From Fusobacterium mortiferum (GTDB lineage: Bacteria > Fusobacteriota > Fusobacteriia > Fusobacteriales > Fusobacteriaceae), in assembly GCF_016900045.1 (NCBI RefSeq), contig NZ_JACSNP010000021.1, forward strand, positions 1 through 32,592: a stretch of DNA of 32,592 bases, written 5' to 3'. Shown here one piece after another: positions 16,273 to 25,876 of the stretch. Position 1 is the stretch's first letter. Each line of letters opens with the position of its first letter. Made by a program: the position numbers and the translations under genes. Under the pieces are notes generated by a model. That model was given only the letters and a program-made list of their open reading frames with translations, was not told the origin of the DNA and made no database searches.

Positions 16273-19200
16273 ATGGAAGAGAAAAAGATAAAGACAGTGA
16301 AAGATTTTCAGACCTCAATTAATATAGCTTTTGATTTATATGATGATAGGAAGATAAAAAATTTTATTCCAACTTATTCAGCTATAAAATTGATAGAAGA
16401 GATTTTATTGAGTACGAATATAGATTCAACTCAAAGAGCTAAAATGCTGGTAGGGGCTTATGGTAGAGGAAAATCTCATATAGTTTTAGTGGCACTTTCA
16501 CTGTTATTCAAGAAAGATAAAAAAATATTTGAAAAGATTTTATTAAAAATAAAAGAGTACAATGTACATATGTTTGACTTTATAAATAACTATCTTGAAA
16601 GTGAGAAGAAGATACTTCCTATTATTATTTCAGGAAATAGTTCAACCTTGAGTCAATCATTTCTTTTAGGGTTACAGCAAACTTTAAAAGGTGAGGAATT
16701 AGAGGATTTTATGCCTGATACAAGTTATATTTCAGCAATCAAGGTAATAAAAAATTGGGAAGAAAAGTATCCAGAAACCTATGAAATATTAAAATCTAGA
16801 CTCAATATATCTATTCAAGAGTTTATATTAAAATTACAAGAATACGATGTTCAAAGTTATAGATTTTTTGAAAAAATATATCCAGAATTAACTTCAGGTA
16901 GTTCATTTAATCCTTTTGCTAATGGGGATATAGTAGAGTTGTATGAAGAAGTAGCTAAAAAATTGAGATTGAAAGGTTATTCTGGGATATATGTAGTTTA
17001 TGATGAATTTAGCAAGTATTTAGAGGGCAGTATTGAAAATACAGAAATAAACGAGATAAAACTTCTTCAAGACTTTGCTGAAAAATGTAACAGAAGTGGC
17101 AGCTTACAGATGCATCTTCTTTTAATTAGTCATAAGGATTTATCAAACTATCTTTCTAAGAATTTAAGTAAAGAGAAGATAGATGCTTGGAGAGGAGTAT
17201 CAGGAAGATTTTTAGAAATAGATATACAGGATAATTATGAACAGATGTACGAGATAATTATTCAAGTAATAAAAAAGAATAGAGAATATTGGCAAAATTT
17301 TCAAGATAAGTATGAAAAGAATTTTGAGATTTTAGAAAATAGTATATTAGGAAGAGAAGAATTAGCTAATACAGAAATAAAAAATTTAATAAGGGGTTGC
17401 TATCCATTACATCCTTTGTCAGTTTTTATATTACTTAGATTATCAGAAAGAGTAGCTCAAAATGAAAGGACACTATTTACATTTTTATCTGCAAATCAAA
17501 GATATACATTAAATGATTATTTAGAAAAAAATGATGAAGATCAATTTAAAACATTAACTCCAGACTATATATTTGATTATTTTGATTCTTTATTAAAAAA
17601 GGAAAATTACAATAGTAATATATATAAAAATTATAAACTTTTAAAAACAGTTCTTTTAAAGGTAGAAGAAAATTCTCTAGAGAGTAAAATTTTGAAAACA
17701 ATAGCTTTAATATACTTTATAGAACAGTTTGAAAAATTAGCTCCAACTCAAGATACAATTATGGAAATATTTCAAGGAGAATATACTCCTGAAGAAATAA
17801 TGGAAACTTTAAAAAATTTGCAAGAAAAAGAGTGTATAGTCTATTTAAAATTGAGTAATAATTATCTAAAAATAAAAGAGAGTAGTGGAGTAGATATTGA
17901 AAGTGAAATAATAAAATATAGAGAAAAGTATCTTTCAAAAGTTCAACCTATTGAGTTACTCAATAATTTATCTTTTGATAACTATCTTTATCCTACTAGA
18001 TATAATGATGAAAATGAAATAGTTAGATATTTTGATTTTATTTTCATAAGAAGTTCAGACATATATAGTAATAGATATTTAAATATGAAAGATAAAAATA
18101 GTGATGGAGTGATATTTGGAGTAATTCCAGCTTCACAAGAGGATATAGAAAATTTAAATAAAGCTCTTAATGAATTAGAACAAAATAAGCAGATGGTATT
18201 TATTGTACCAAAAAGGTATAAAAATATAAGTATACAATTGTACAGATACAAGTGTGTAGAAGAGTTGAAAAAATTAGCTGAAGAGGATTTAGTTTTAAAA
18301 GAGGAGTATGAACTTATTTTAAATGATTTACAAGAGGTTATCCTTAATTATATAGATTCTTTTATTAGACCAGAAATGGGAAAAGCAAATTACTTCTATT
18401 TAGGAGAGAAGAAAAAGATAAATAGAAAAGCACATCTTTCAAATCTTCTATCTAAAATTTGTGAAGGGATATTCTATAATACACCAATAATAAATAATGA
18501 GACTATAAATAAAAATTCTTTATCTAAGCAGACAATAAATAGTAGAGATAAAATCATATCTAAATTATTAGAAAATAATTTAGAAGAGAACCTTGGCTTG
18601 AAGGGGACAGGGCAAGATGTTAGTATAATGAGAGCTTTACTTCTAAATAATGGAATTTTAGTAAAAAATCTCTATAATTATTTGGAAATAAATTTAAATA
18701 TTAATGACGGAAAATTGAGAAATGTATTAGAAATTATAGATAATTTCTTATCTCAAGAGGCATTATCTCAATGGAAAAATTTTGATATTCTATATGAAAA
18801 ATTAACATCTCCAAAATGGGCTATAGGGTTAAAAAGAGGAGTAATCCCGATATATTTAGCCTTAATGATACATAAATATAAGAAATTTTTAATCATAAAA
18901 AGTGAGATAGGAGAAGAGAAAATAGATGTTGATATTTTAAATAAAATAAATGAAAATCCTAAAGCTTACTCTGTATATATGGAGAGATGGAATGATAATA
19001 AGGGAGAGTATTTAGAAAAGCTAGCTGAGATATTTGAAGATAACAATTTAAAAGAAAAAAATGAATTAAATTATTTTAAATATCAAGTGATGAGTATGAA
19101 ACATTGGTATCTCTCTTTACCTAAATACACTAAAGATATAGTTAGTGAGTACTTAGGAAATGGAAAGTATAAAGATATAGATAATGATAAAAGAGAATTT

Positions 19201-19875
19201 TTAAGTAGTTTAAAAAGAGAAATAGAAAATCCTAGAGAATATATTTTTGAAGATATATTTAAAATATTTGTATATAAGAGTTTAGATTTGAGCATTTTAA
19301 ATAAATTACAAGAGTGTAAAAATTTCTATGAAAATCTATTAGATAATTTGAAATTGAAGCTAATTGAAGATATTAGATCTATCTTCAATGGAAATAGAGA
19401 TATATCTTTAATATCTTTACTTAAAGATTGGGAAGAAGGATTAAAAGCTAAAACAAGAGAACATATTTTTAATAAAAATGAAAATAGAGTACTAGAACTA
19501 ATCAGAGAAGTTGGACATAATGAGAAAAACTTTGTTGAGAGATTAGCTAGAATGGTAAGCTCTTTAAGAATTGAAGATTGGAGCAATAATAGTATTGAGA
19601 GATTTTTGGAGGAACTAAAAGAACTAAAAATAACTATTGAAGAATTTGATAAAAATCTAGCAACAGAAGATGAAAATAGTAATAACTCCTATAAAATATT
19701 CTTTGTAAGTGAAGAGGGAAGAGAGCAGATAAAAAGTTTTGAAAAAGTTGAGTGTAGTAGAAGAGCCTCTCTTTTATACAATGATTTATTGAGTTCTATA
19801 GATGAAATGGGAGAATCTATTACTCAACAGGAAATAAGGCAGATACTTATGGATATATTAAAAAAATATTGTTAG
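16273..19875 (+). CDS. Large BrxC/PglY-like P-loop ATPase
   Basis: A 1200-residue cytoplasmic protein with Walker A GAYGRGKSH (61-69) and Walker B IYVVYDEFSKY (about 239-249), followed by long helical regions. Size, the GKSH form of the P-loop and the N-terminal position of the ATPase resemble BrxC/PglY of BREX systems and related phosphorothioation-associated ATPases. The ATG at 16273 is preferred over the GTG at 16261, because that codon sits beside the GGAGAG ribosome site. It starts 13 bp after the DUF4007 gene. It probably works as an AAA-type motor or switch on DNA. The exact subfamily cannot be fixed by eye. Confidence 0.75.
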   Translation: MEEKKIKTVKDFQTSINIAFDLYDDRKIKNFIPTYSAIKLIEEILLSTNIDSTQRAKMLVGAYGRGKSHIVLVALSLLFKKDKKIFEKILLKIKEYNVHMFDFINNYLESEKKILPIIISGNSSTLSQSFLLGLQQTLKGEELEDFMPDTSYISAIKVIKNWEEKYPETYEILKSRLNISIQEFILKLQEYDVQSYRFFEKIYPELTSGSSFNPFANGDIVELYEEVAKKLRLKGYSGIYVVYDEFSKYLEGSIENTEINEIKLLQDFAEKCNRSGSLQMHLLLISHKDLSNYLSKNLSKEKIDAWRGVSGRFLEIDIQDNYEQMYEIIIQVIKKNREYWQNFQDKYEKNFEILENSILGREELANTEIKNLIRGCYPLHPLSVFILLRLSERVAQNERTLFTFLSANQRYTLNDYLEKNDEDQFKTLTPDYIFDYFDSLLKKENYNSNIYKNYKLLKTVLLKVEENSLESKILKTIALIYFIEQFEKLAPTQDTIMEIFQGEYTPEEIMETLKNLQEKECIVYLKLSNNYLKIKESSGVDIESEIIKYREKYLSKVQPIELLNNLSFDNYLYPTRYNDENEIVRYFDFIFIRSSDIYSNRYLNMKDKNSDGVIFGVIPASQEDIENLNKALNELEQNKQMVFIVPKRYKNISIQLYRYKCVEELKKLAEEDLVLKEEYELILNDLQEVILNYIDSFIRPEMGKANYFYLGEKKKINRKAHLSNLLSKICEGIFYNTPIINNETINKNSLSKQTINSRDKIISKLLENNLEENLGLKGTGQDVSIMRALLLNNGILVKNLYNYLEINLNINDGKLRNVLEIIDNFLSQEALSQWKNFDILYEKLTSPKWAIGLKRGVIPIYLALMIHKYKKFLIIKSEIGEEKIDVDILNKINENPKAYSVYMERWNDNKGEYLEKLAEIFEDNNLKEKNELNYFKYQVMSMKHWYLSLPKYTKDIVSEYLGNGKYKDIDNDKREFLSSLKREIENPREYIFEDIFKIFVYKSLDLSILNKLQECKNFYENLLDNLKLKLIEDIRSIFNGNRDISLISLLKDWEEGLKAKTREHIFNKNENRVLELIREVGHNEKNFVERLARMVSSLRIEDWSNNSIERFLEELKELKITIEEFDKNLATEDENSNNSYKIFFVSEEGREQIKSFEKVECSRRASLLYNDLLSSIDEMGESITQQEIRQILMDILKKYC

Positions 19876-19884
19876 GGAGAATTT

Positions 19885-21039
19885 ATGAAGATAGCATATT
19901 TTGATAATTCGGCTACTACATTTCCAAAACCTGAAATAGTATACGATTTTATGGATAAATTCTATAGGGAAAATGGGGTAAATGTAGGAAGAGGCCAACA
20001 TAAATTAGCTTCGAAAGCTAGTTTTTTAGTAGATGAAACAAGAAAATTACTTCAAGAGATATTATGTTGTGAAAATAAAGAGATAATATTTACAGCTACA
20101 GCTACTGAAGGAATAAATCTTTTATTAAATGGAATAGAATGGAGAGATGGAATGAATGTATATATCTCTCCTTTTGAACATAACTCTGTGACAAGAACAT
20201 TACAACATTTACAAAAAAAATATCAATTAAATATAAAAAATTTGAACTTTTCAAAAGAGAAACTAGAGTATGAACTTAATGAGATAGAGAATAATTTTAA
20301 AAGAGAGAAACCAGGTCTATTAATAGTAAGTCATTGTAGTAATGTTTTTGGAGTTTTAGCTCCAATAGAGGAACTAACTCATATGAGTAAAAAATATGGA
20401 GCTTTAAATATAATAGATATGTGTCAAACTGCTGGGTTAATAGATATAAATGTTGGAAATGATAATATAGATGCTGTTGTATTTGCAGGACATAAAACAT
20501 TATATGGACCTTTTGGAGTATCTGGGGTAGCAATAAAAAAAGGTATGAACTTATCTCCATTTATATATGGTGGAACAGGAATAGACTCAGCTAATCAAGA
20601 TATGCCAGAAAGCTCTCCAGCTAAATATGAGGCTGGAAGTCACAATATTTTATCAATCTCTGGTTTGAATGCAGCTTTAAAATGGATAAAAGAGATAGGA
20701 GTAGAAAGAATACATCAAAGTGAGAAGAAGATATTTTCTAAATTAATTGAAATTCTAAGAAAATATAAGAATATAGAGATAATAGGATATAAGGAAACAG
20801 CTAAACAAGTTGGAGTTGTATCTTGTAAATTTGAGGGTTATTCTTCTGATGAAATAGGACAGGTTTTAAGTGATATGGATATAGCTGTAAGAACAGGATT
20901 ACACTGTTCTCCTATGGCACATAAATTTTTTGGAACATTTCCAGCTGGAACTGTTAGATTTAGTATAGGATATTTTACTAGTCAAAAAGATTTAGAAAAG
21001 TTAGAAGAAGCTTTAAGATATATAGAGGAGAATTCTTAA
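19885..21039 (+). CDS. Cysteine desulfurase (DndA/IscS-type role)
   Basis: This 384-residue PLP enzyme has the PLP lysine in FAGHKTLYGPFG (K204), the cofactor-binding IIDMCQ (D178, Q181), PFEHNSV (H99), and the catalytic cysteine in RTGLHCSPMAHKF (C341). It converts cysteine to alanine and passes a persulfide sulfur on. In Dnd systems the desulfurase loads sulfur for DndC, and the location inside this operon makes the same job likely here. A GGGAGA ribosome site precedes the ATG, 9 bp after the ATPase stop. Confidence 0.9.
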   Translation: MKIAYFDNSATTFPKPEIVYDFMDKFYRENGVNVGRGQHKLASKASFLVDETRKLLQEILCCENKEIIFTATATEGINLLLNGIEWRDGMNVYISPFEHNSVTRTLQHLQKKYQLNIKNLNFSKEKLEYELNEIENNFKREKPGLLIVSHCSNVFGVLAPIEELTHMSKKYGALNIIDMCQTAGLIDINVGNDNIDAVVFAGHKTLYGPFGVSGVAIKKGMNLSPFIYGGTGIDSANQDMPESSPAKYEAGSHNILSISGLNAALKWIKEIGVERIHQSEKKIFSKLIEILRKYKNIEIIGYKETAKQVGVVSCKFEGYSSDEIGQVLSDMDIAVRTGLHCSPMAHKFFGTFPAGTVRFSIGYFTSQKDLEKLEEALRYIEENS

Positions 21040-21050
21040 GGGTGAGAAAA

Positions 21051-23225
21051 ATGAGTTTAAAGGATTTGGACATAGAAGAGGAATATCGTTCAAGTTATGA
21101 TGATATCATTGATAAATTTTATATTCCACTTTTAAAGGAAAGTATAAGTTATAAAAGAGCTGTTGGTTTTTTTTCTTCATCAGCTTTAAGTGAAATAGCA
21201 AGAGGGATAAGTATATTTGCAAAAAATGGAGGTAAAATAAAACTCATAGCTTCTCCAAAACTTTCAGAGAAAGATATAACAGATATTGAATTAGGATATA
21301 GATTGAGAGATGAAGTTATAAAAGAAAATATTCTTTTTCAATTAGGAACTCCTAAAGATGAAATAGAAGAAAAAAAATTAAGTTTATTAGCTAAATTAAT
21401 AGCTAATAATATTTTAGATATAAAAATAGCTTTTATGGAAAATAATTCTAATGTGGGAATGTATCATGAAAAAATGGGAATTTTTGAGGATATAGAAGGA
21501 AATATGATTGCTTTTTCAGGATCTATGAATGAAAGCTTTACAGCAATGAAGGCTAACTATGAAACAATAGATGTATTTTTTTCTTGGGAAGGGCAGAGAG
21601 CATTAAAGAAAAATAAAGCTTTTGATACAATTTGGAGAAATGAAGAGAAAACAATTAAAATATTAAAATTTCCAGAACTAAAAAAGGAATTTTTAAAGAG
21701 GTACTATATAACTCAAAATAATAGAGATGAAGATCAAAATTTTGAAGTAGAAGAAGTAAAGGTTAAAGAAGTTTTTCCCAAAATACCAAAAGAAATACAA
21801 TTATATGATTATCAATTAGAGGCTATAAAAAAATGGAAAACTAATGGGTATAGAGGAATTTTTGATATGGCAACAGGAGCTGGAAAGACTTTAACTGGAT
21901 TAGGGGCTCTATGTGAACTTGCAAAAGATTTAAATAATAAACTTTTTGTAATAATTGTTTGTCCATATCAACATTTAGTAGAACAATGGGTAGAAGATAT
22001 AGAAAAATTTAATATAAAGCCAATTATTGGATATAGTTCCTCTCCTCAAAAAGATTGGAAAGATAGATTGAGTAGAGGAATTAGAGGACAGAATTTAGGA
22101 TTAAAATTAAAAGATTTTATTTGTTTTATTTGTACTAATGCTACCTTTGCTTCAAATTATGTACAAGATATGATAGATACTGTAAATAGTAAGAAGTTAT
22201 TAATTGTAGATGAAGCACATAATTTTGGTTCAACTAGATTAATGAAAACTTTACATGATGGGTATGAATATAGATTAGCTTTGTCAGCAACTTTAGATAG
22301 GTTTAATGATAAAATTGGAACAGATAGGCTTTATGATTTTTTTGGAGAAAAAGCTATTGAATATAGTTTAGAAAGAGCTATAAAAGAAAAAAAATTAACT
22401 CCATATAAATATTATCCAGTATTAGTATATCTTAGTGAAGAGGAATTACAAGAATATACAAATTTAACTTATGAAATTTGTAGGAATATAATAGTTGATA
22501 ATAATGGAAGGAAAAAGCTTACTGAGTATGGAGAGATACTTACTATTCAAAGAGCTAGAATAATAGCTGGTGCTAGAAATAAATTAGGAAAGTTAAAAGA
22601 TAAGATATTACCATATAAAAATGATAATTTTATTTTGGTATACTGTGGAGCAACTAATATATTAGCTGATAATAAAGATGAATCAAATATTAATGAAAAA
22701 GATTTAAGACAAATTACAGCTGTAACTTCTCTATTAGGAAATGATCTGGATATGAGAGTAGCTAAATTTACTTCCGAAGAGTGTATAGAGGAAAGAAAAA
22801 ACATAAAGGAAGATTTTGAAAAAAAAGAGTTGCAATGTCTTGTGGCAATAAAATGTTTAGATGAAGGAGTCAATATTCCTAATATAAAAACAGCTTTTAT
22901 ATTAGCTAGTACTACTAATCCTAAAGAGTATATTCAAAGAAGAGGAAGAGTTTTAAGAAAATCTAAAAATATGGAAAAAGAATTTGCTGAAATTTATGAT
23001 TTTGTAACTTTGCCTAGACCATTGGAAACAGTACAATATTTAACTTTAAAACAATTGAAATTAGAGATTCCTTTAGTAAAGAAAGAGATTTTAAGGATGG
23101 AAGAGTTTTGTCATTTAGCAATGAATCCATCTACTACTAGAAAAATTATATATGAAATAAAGGATTCCTATAAAGACAACATTAAGTATTTTGAGGAGGA
23201 AGAGGAATATGGAGAGTGTTATTAA
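21051..23225 (+). CDS. PLD-domain SF2 helicase, phosphorothioation-type restriction candidate
   Basis: 724 residues. The N-terminal PLD-like domain has YHEKMG (H139, K141) and SGSMNES (N160). Then comes an SF2 helicase: Walker A ATGAGKT (274-280), DEAH (387-390), LSATLDR, DEGVNIPNI and QRRGRVLRK. Helicases of this build are annotated as restriction enzymes of DNA phosphorothioation systems. The ATG at 21051, after AAGGGTG, is preferred to the GTG at 21042. It follows the desulfurase by 11 bp. It is the second PLD-helicase in the island, only distantly similar to the one at 10485, so they are not a recent duplication. Confidence 0.87.
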   Translation: MSLKDLDIEEEYRSSYDDIIDKFYIPLLKESISYKRAVGFFSSSALSEIARGISIFAKNGGKIKLIASPKLSEKDITDIELGYRLRDEVIKENILFQLGTPKDEIEEKKLSLLAKLIANNILDIKIAFMENNSNVGMYHEKMGIFEDIEGNMIAFSGSMNESFTAMKANYETIDVFFSWEGQRALKKNKAFDTIWRNEEKTIKILKFPELKKEFLKRYYITQNNRDEDQNFEVEEVKVKEVFPKIPKEIQLYDYQLEAIKKWKTNGYRGIFDMATGAGKTLTGLGALCELAKDLNNKLFVIIVCPYQHLVEQWVEDIEKFNIKPIIGYSSSPQKDWKDRLSRGIRGQNLGLKLKDFICFICTNATFASNYVQDMIDTVNSKKLLIVDEAHNFGSTRLMKTLHDGYEYRLALSATLDRFNDKIGTDRLYDFFGEKAIEYSLERAIKEKKLTPYKYYPVLVYLSEEELQEYTNLTYEICRNIIVDNNGRKKLTEYGEILTIQRARIIAGARNKLGKLKDKILPYKNDNFILVYCGATNILADNKDESNINEKDLRQITAVTSLLGNDLDMRVAKFTSEECIEERKNIKEDFEKKELQCLVAIKCLDEGVNIPNIKTAFILASTTNPKEYIQRRGRVLRKSKNMEKEFAEIYDFVTLPRPLETVQYLTLKQLKLEIPLVKKEILRMEEFCHLAMNPSTTRKIIYEIKDSYKDNIKYFEEEEEYGECY

Positions 23226-23367
23226 AATAGATGAGAAGATAGTTAAACAAATAGCTAAACAGATAGTTATGATAGAAAAAAATAATTTAAAAACAAAAGA
23301 ATTATCTGATTCACAAATGATAACAGAAATAAAAAAAATAATTGAGGGAGAGGTGGAAGTAGAATAA
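23209..23367 (+). CDS. 52-residue operon protein, unknown function
   Basis: ATG at 23209, 8 bp after an AGGAGGA ribosome site inside the end of the helicase gene (17-bp overlap). The TAA overlaps the ATG of the DndD-like gene (TAATG). The peptide is helical and charged (IDEKIVKQIAKQIVMIEKNN and SQMITEIKKIIEGEVEVE). The tight overlaps at both ends and the strong ribosome site argue that it is a real, translationally coupled gene. It could be a small structural partner of the helicase or of the ATPase. Confidence 0.75.
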   Translation: MESVIKIDEKIVKQIAKQIVMIEKNNLKTKELSDSQMITEIKKIIEGEVEVE

Positions 23368-25334
23368 TGAGAATTACATATATCGAATTAAAAAACTTTA
23401 GACAATTAAAAGATGCAAGATTTGAATTTTCTACTGATATACAAAAAAATGTAACTATTATTATGGGAAATAATGGGACAGGAAAGACAACATTAGCTCA
23501 AGCCTTTTCTTGGTGTTTGTATGGAGAAACAAGTTTTAAAATAAAAGAGGTTTTAAATAAAGAGATAGAAACAAAATTAGAAAGTGGATTTGGAACAATA
23601 GTAGAAGTTAAAATTGGAATAGAACATGGAGATGTAAAATATGAAATTTTAAGAGAGCAAAGATATCAAAAAAAGGGAAATAAAATTATACAAGAACCAA
23701 CAGAAGTAAGATTAATAATGAAAAGAAAAGATGGAACTATAACAAGAGTAAAAGAGTGGGATAGAGAAATTAGAAAAATACTTCCAAATGAACTTTTAAA
23801 ATACTTCTTTTTTGATGGAGAACGTATTGAAAAGATGAGTAAAGAGATCCAAAGTGGAAAAAGAAGTAACGAGTTTGCTGAAGCTGTTAGAGGTCTTTTA
23901 GGTTTAAATGTAATTATAGCAGCTTTAAATCATTTAAAACCTAGATCTAAAAATAGTATAGTAGGGAGATATGAGGAAAGTTATAATCAAAATAGTAATG
24001 CTAAAGTAAAGGAGTATACACATAAATTAAATATTTTAAGAGAAAAAATAGAAAAAAATGAAAAAAGATTAATAGAGATAAAGGATCAAAAAAGAAATGC
24101 TAAAGATATAATAATTAATTGTAAAGAAAAATTAAAATTTATGGAGGAATCTAAAAAATTACAAGAAACAAGAGATAAAAAAGAAATAGAAAAATTAAAT
24201 TATGAAACTCAAAAAAATGAAAAGACAGTATCTTTATTAAAAGATTTTAATTTAGGAGCACTTTCATTCTTTTCAAGATATTTAATAATGGATACTATTA
24301 ATGAATTAACTAATCTAAAGTATGAAGAAAAAACAATACCTGAATTAAGTTCAAAGGCTATAAAATATTTATTAAAACATCATAAATGTATTTGTGGAAG
24401 AGAAGTAAAAGAAGGAACAGAGGAATATCAAAATTTAGAAAAACTTTTAGAATATTTACCACCAAAATCTTTGGGAACTTTAATTGGACTATTTACAAGA
24501 GAATCAAATATTAAAATTTCACATGAAAATGATGTATATAGACATATAAAAGAAAAATGTGAAGATATAGATAAAATAAATGAAAGAATATTTGAAATAA
24601 GAGATGAATTAATTGCCTTAGATGAAAAACTTTTAGGGAAAGATGTAACTAAAACTGTTAATGATCTAACTCGAGATAGAAAAAACGCTGAAGTAGATTT
24701 AGATAAATTAAAAGAAGAGGAAGATAGAATACAGACAGATAAAATTCAAAGTGAGTATTTAGTTACTAACTTAGAAAGAAAGATAACTGAATTAAATTTA
24801 GCAAATAAAGAAAATAGAAAAATTGAAATATATAAAGCTTATGCTTTAGGAGTTCATGAATATTTAAGTAAAATTTTAAATGATAAGGAAACAGAACTTA
24901 GAAATATTTTACAAGAAGAAATAAATTTAATTTTTAAGACAATTTATGAGGGAGGATTGAGTTTAGATATAGATAAAAATTATGGTATAAAAGTACAAGC
25001 AGATAGTTATGAAACAGAAACTTCAACAGCTCAAAGTATATCAGTTATTTTTGCTTTTATTAGTGGAATTATTAAATTAGCTAGAGAATATCAAAATAAT
25101 GAAAATAAAGAATTAGCTTCAGAGCCATATCCACTAGTAATGGATGCACCACTTTCAGCTTTTGATAAACATAGAATTAAAAAAGTATGTGAAGTCTTAC
25201 CAGAAATAGCTGAACAAGTAATAATTTTTATTAAAGATACAGATGGAGATTTAGCTAAAGAAAATTTAAAAAACAAAATCGGAAAAATGTATAATTTAGA
25301 AAAAATAAATGAATTTAATACTGTAGTAAGATAG
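23367..25334 (+). CDS. DndD-like SMC/RecF ATPase
   Basis: A 655-residue protein: an N-terminal ABC half with FRQLKDARFEF, Walker A GNNGTGKT (34-41) and AFSWCLYGE; the FFFDGERIEKM motif (147-157) typical of DndD; a coiled coil from about 215 to 290 and again after 420; and a C-terminal half with Walker B PLVMDAPLSAFD (D593). A CxCG knuckle (C341, C343) stands between the coiled coils, where hook-type relatives carry CxxC. DndD acts with DndC and DndE in sulfur insertion or DNA nicking, and this length (about 650) fits. The start overlaps the 52-residue gene. Confidence 0.85.
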   Translation: MRITYIELKNFRQLKDARFEFSTDIQKNVTIIMGNNGTGKTTLAQAFSWCLYGETSFKIKEVLNKEIETKLESGFGTIVEVKIGIEHGDVKYEILREQRYQKKGNKIIQEPTEVRLIMKRKDGTITRVKEWDREIRKILPNELLKYFFFDGERIEKMSKEIQSGKRSNEFAEAVRGLLGLNVIIAALNHLKPRSKNSIVGRYEESYNQNSNAKVKEYTHKLNILREKIEKNEKRLIEIKDQKRNAKDIIINCKEKLKFMEESKKLQETRDKKEIEKLNYETQKNEKTVSLLKDFNLGALSFFSRYLIMDTINELTNLKYEEKTIPELSSKAIKYLLKHHKCICGREVKEGTEEYQNLEKLLEYLPPKSLGTLIGLFTRESNIKISHENDVYRHIKEKCEDIDKINERIFEIRDELIALDEKLLGKDVTKTVNDLTRDRKNAEVDLDKLKEEEDRIQTDKIQSEYLVTNLERKITELNLANKENRKIEIYKAYALGVHEYLSKILNDKETELRNILQEEINLIFKTIYEGGLSLDIDKNYGIKVQADSYETETSTAQSISVIFAFISGIIKLAREYQNNENKELASEPYPLVMDAPLSAFDKHRIKKVCEVLPEIAEQVIIFIKDTDGDLAKENLKNKIGKMYNLEKINEFNTVVR

Positions 25335-25345
25335 GAAGTGGAAAA

Positions 25346-25870
25346 ATGTTTGATAAAGAGTATATTTTTAGGGGAAGACATGCTGAATTTGTAAAAGACT
25401 TAACTGGAAGATTTGGTCCAGATTCTAAATTTCAAATTTTAAGTAGAAATTTAGATGTATATTTATTAGCACCGATTATAGGATTTTTATATAATAGACA
25501 AGCAGATATTGATACTTCTATAAATTCAGAAGGAAAAAATGAAAATACTAAAATATTTTTAGAGCAAATGCTAAAAATAAAAGATGAAATGATATATAAT
25601 TACAGATTGATTATGTTAAGGGACAAAAAGTATGAAAGTGATTTTGAAAAGAGAATAGAAAAAGCTTTTAAAAATTTAGGGACTCCAGAAGGAGAAAAAG
25701 ACTATGAACATTTTAATAGATATGTTTTAGGTGGTGTTGAAATTTTATATGAAAAGATTATGCTTTCTGCTAGAAATAGTGAAGATTATATTTTAAATTT
25801 AGTAAATTTTATGAAAGAATTTGATGAGAAGAATAATGTTGATATTGACATATTAGAAATATTAGAATAA
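25346..25870 (+). CDS. 174-residue protein at the DndE position, unknown family
   Basis: An acidic, mostly helical soluble protein beginning MFDKEYIFRGRHAEFVKDLT, with a conserved-looking core NLDVYLLAPIIGFLYNRQAD. The ribosome site is GGAAGTGG, 11 bp after the DndD-like gene, and it is the last gene of the operon. In Dnd operons a small protein, DndE, follows DndD, but this one is longer and I see no DndE-like sequence, so equivalence is only positional. The N-terminal charged segment could bind nucleic acid. Confidence 0.7.
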   Translation: MFDKEYIFRGRHAEFVKDLTGRFGPDSKFQILSRNLDVYLLAPIIGFLYNRQADIDTSINSEGKNENTKIFLEQMLKIKDEMIYNYRLIMLRDKKYESDFEKRIEKAFKNLGTPEGEKDYEHFNRYVLGGVEILYEKIMLSARNSEDYILNLVNFMKEFDEKNNVDIDILEILE

Positions 25871-25876
25871 AGCAAG

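Noticed and set aside
22547-22873. Minus-strand ORF of 108 codons inside the helicase gene
   Set aside because: It is a shadow of the helicase coding frame; its Ser/Phe-rich translation is typical for antisense of AT-rich genes.
13735-25870. Calling the island a complete BREX type 4 or a complete DndABCDE system
   Set aside because: PglZ and BrxL are absent, and no DndB or recognisable DndE is present, so neither name is supported.
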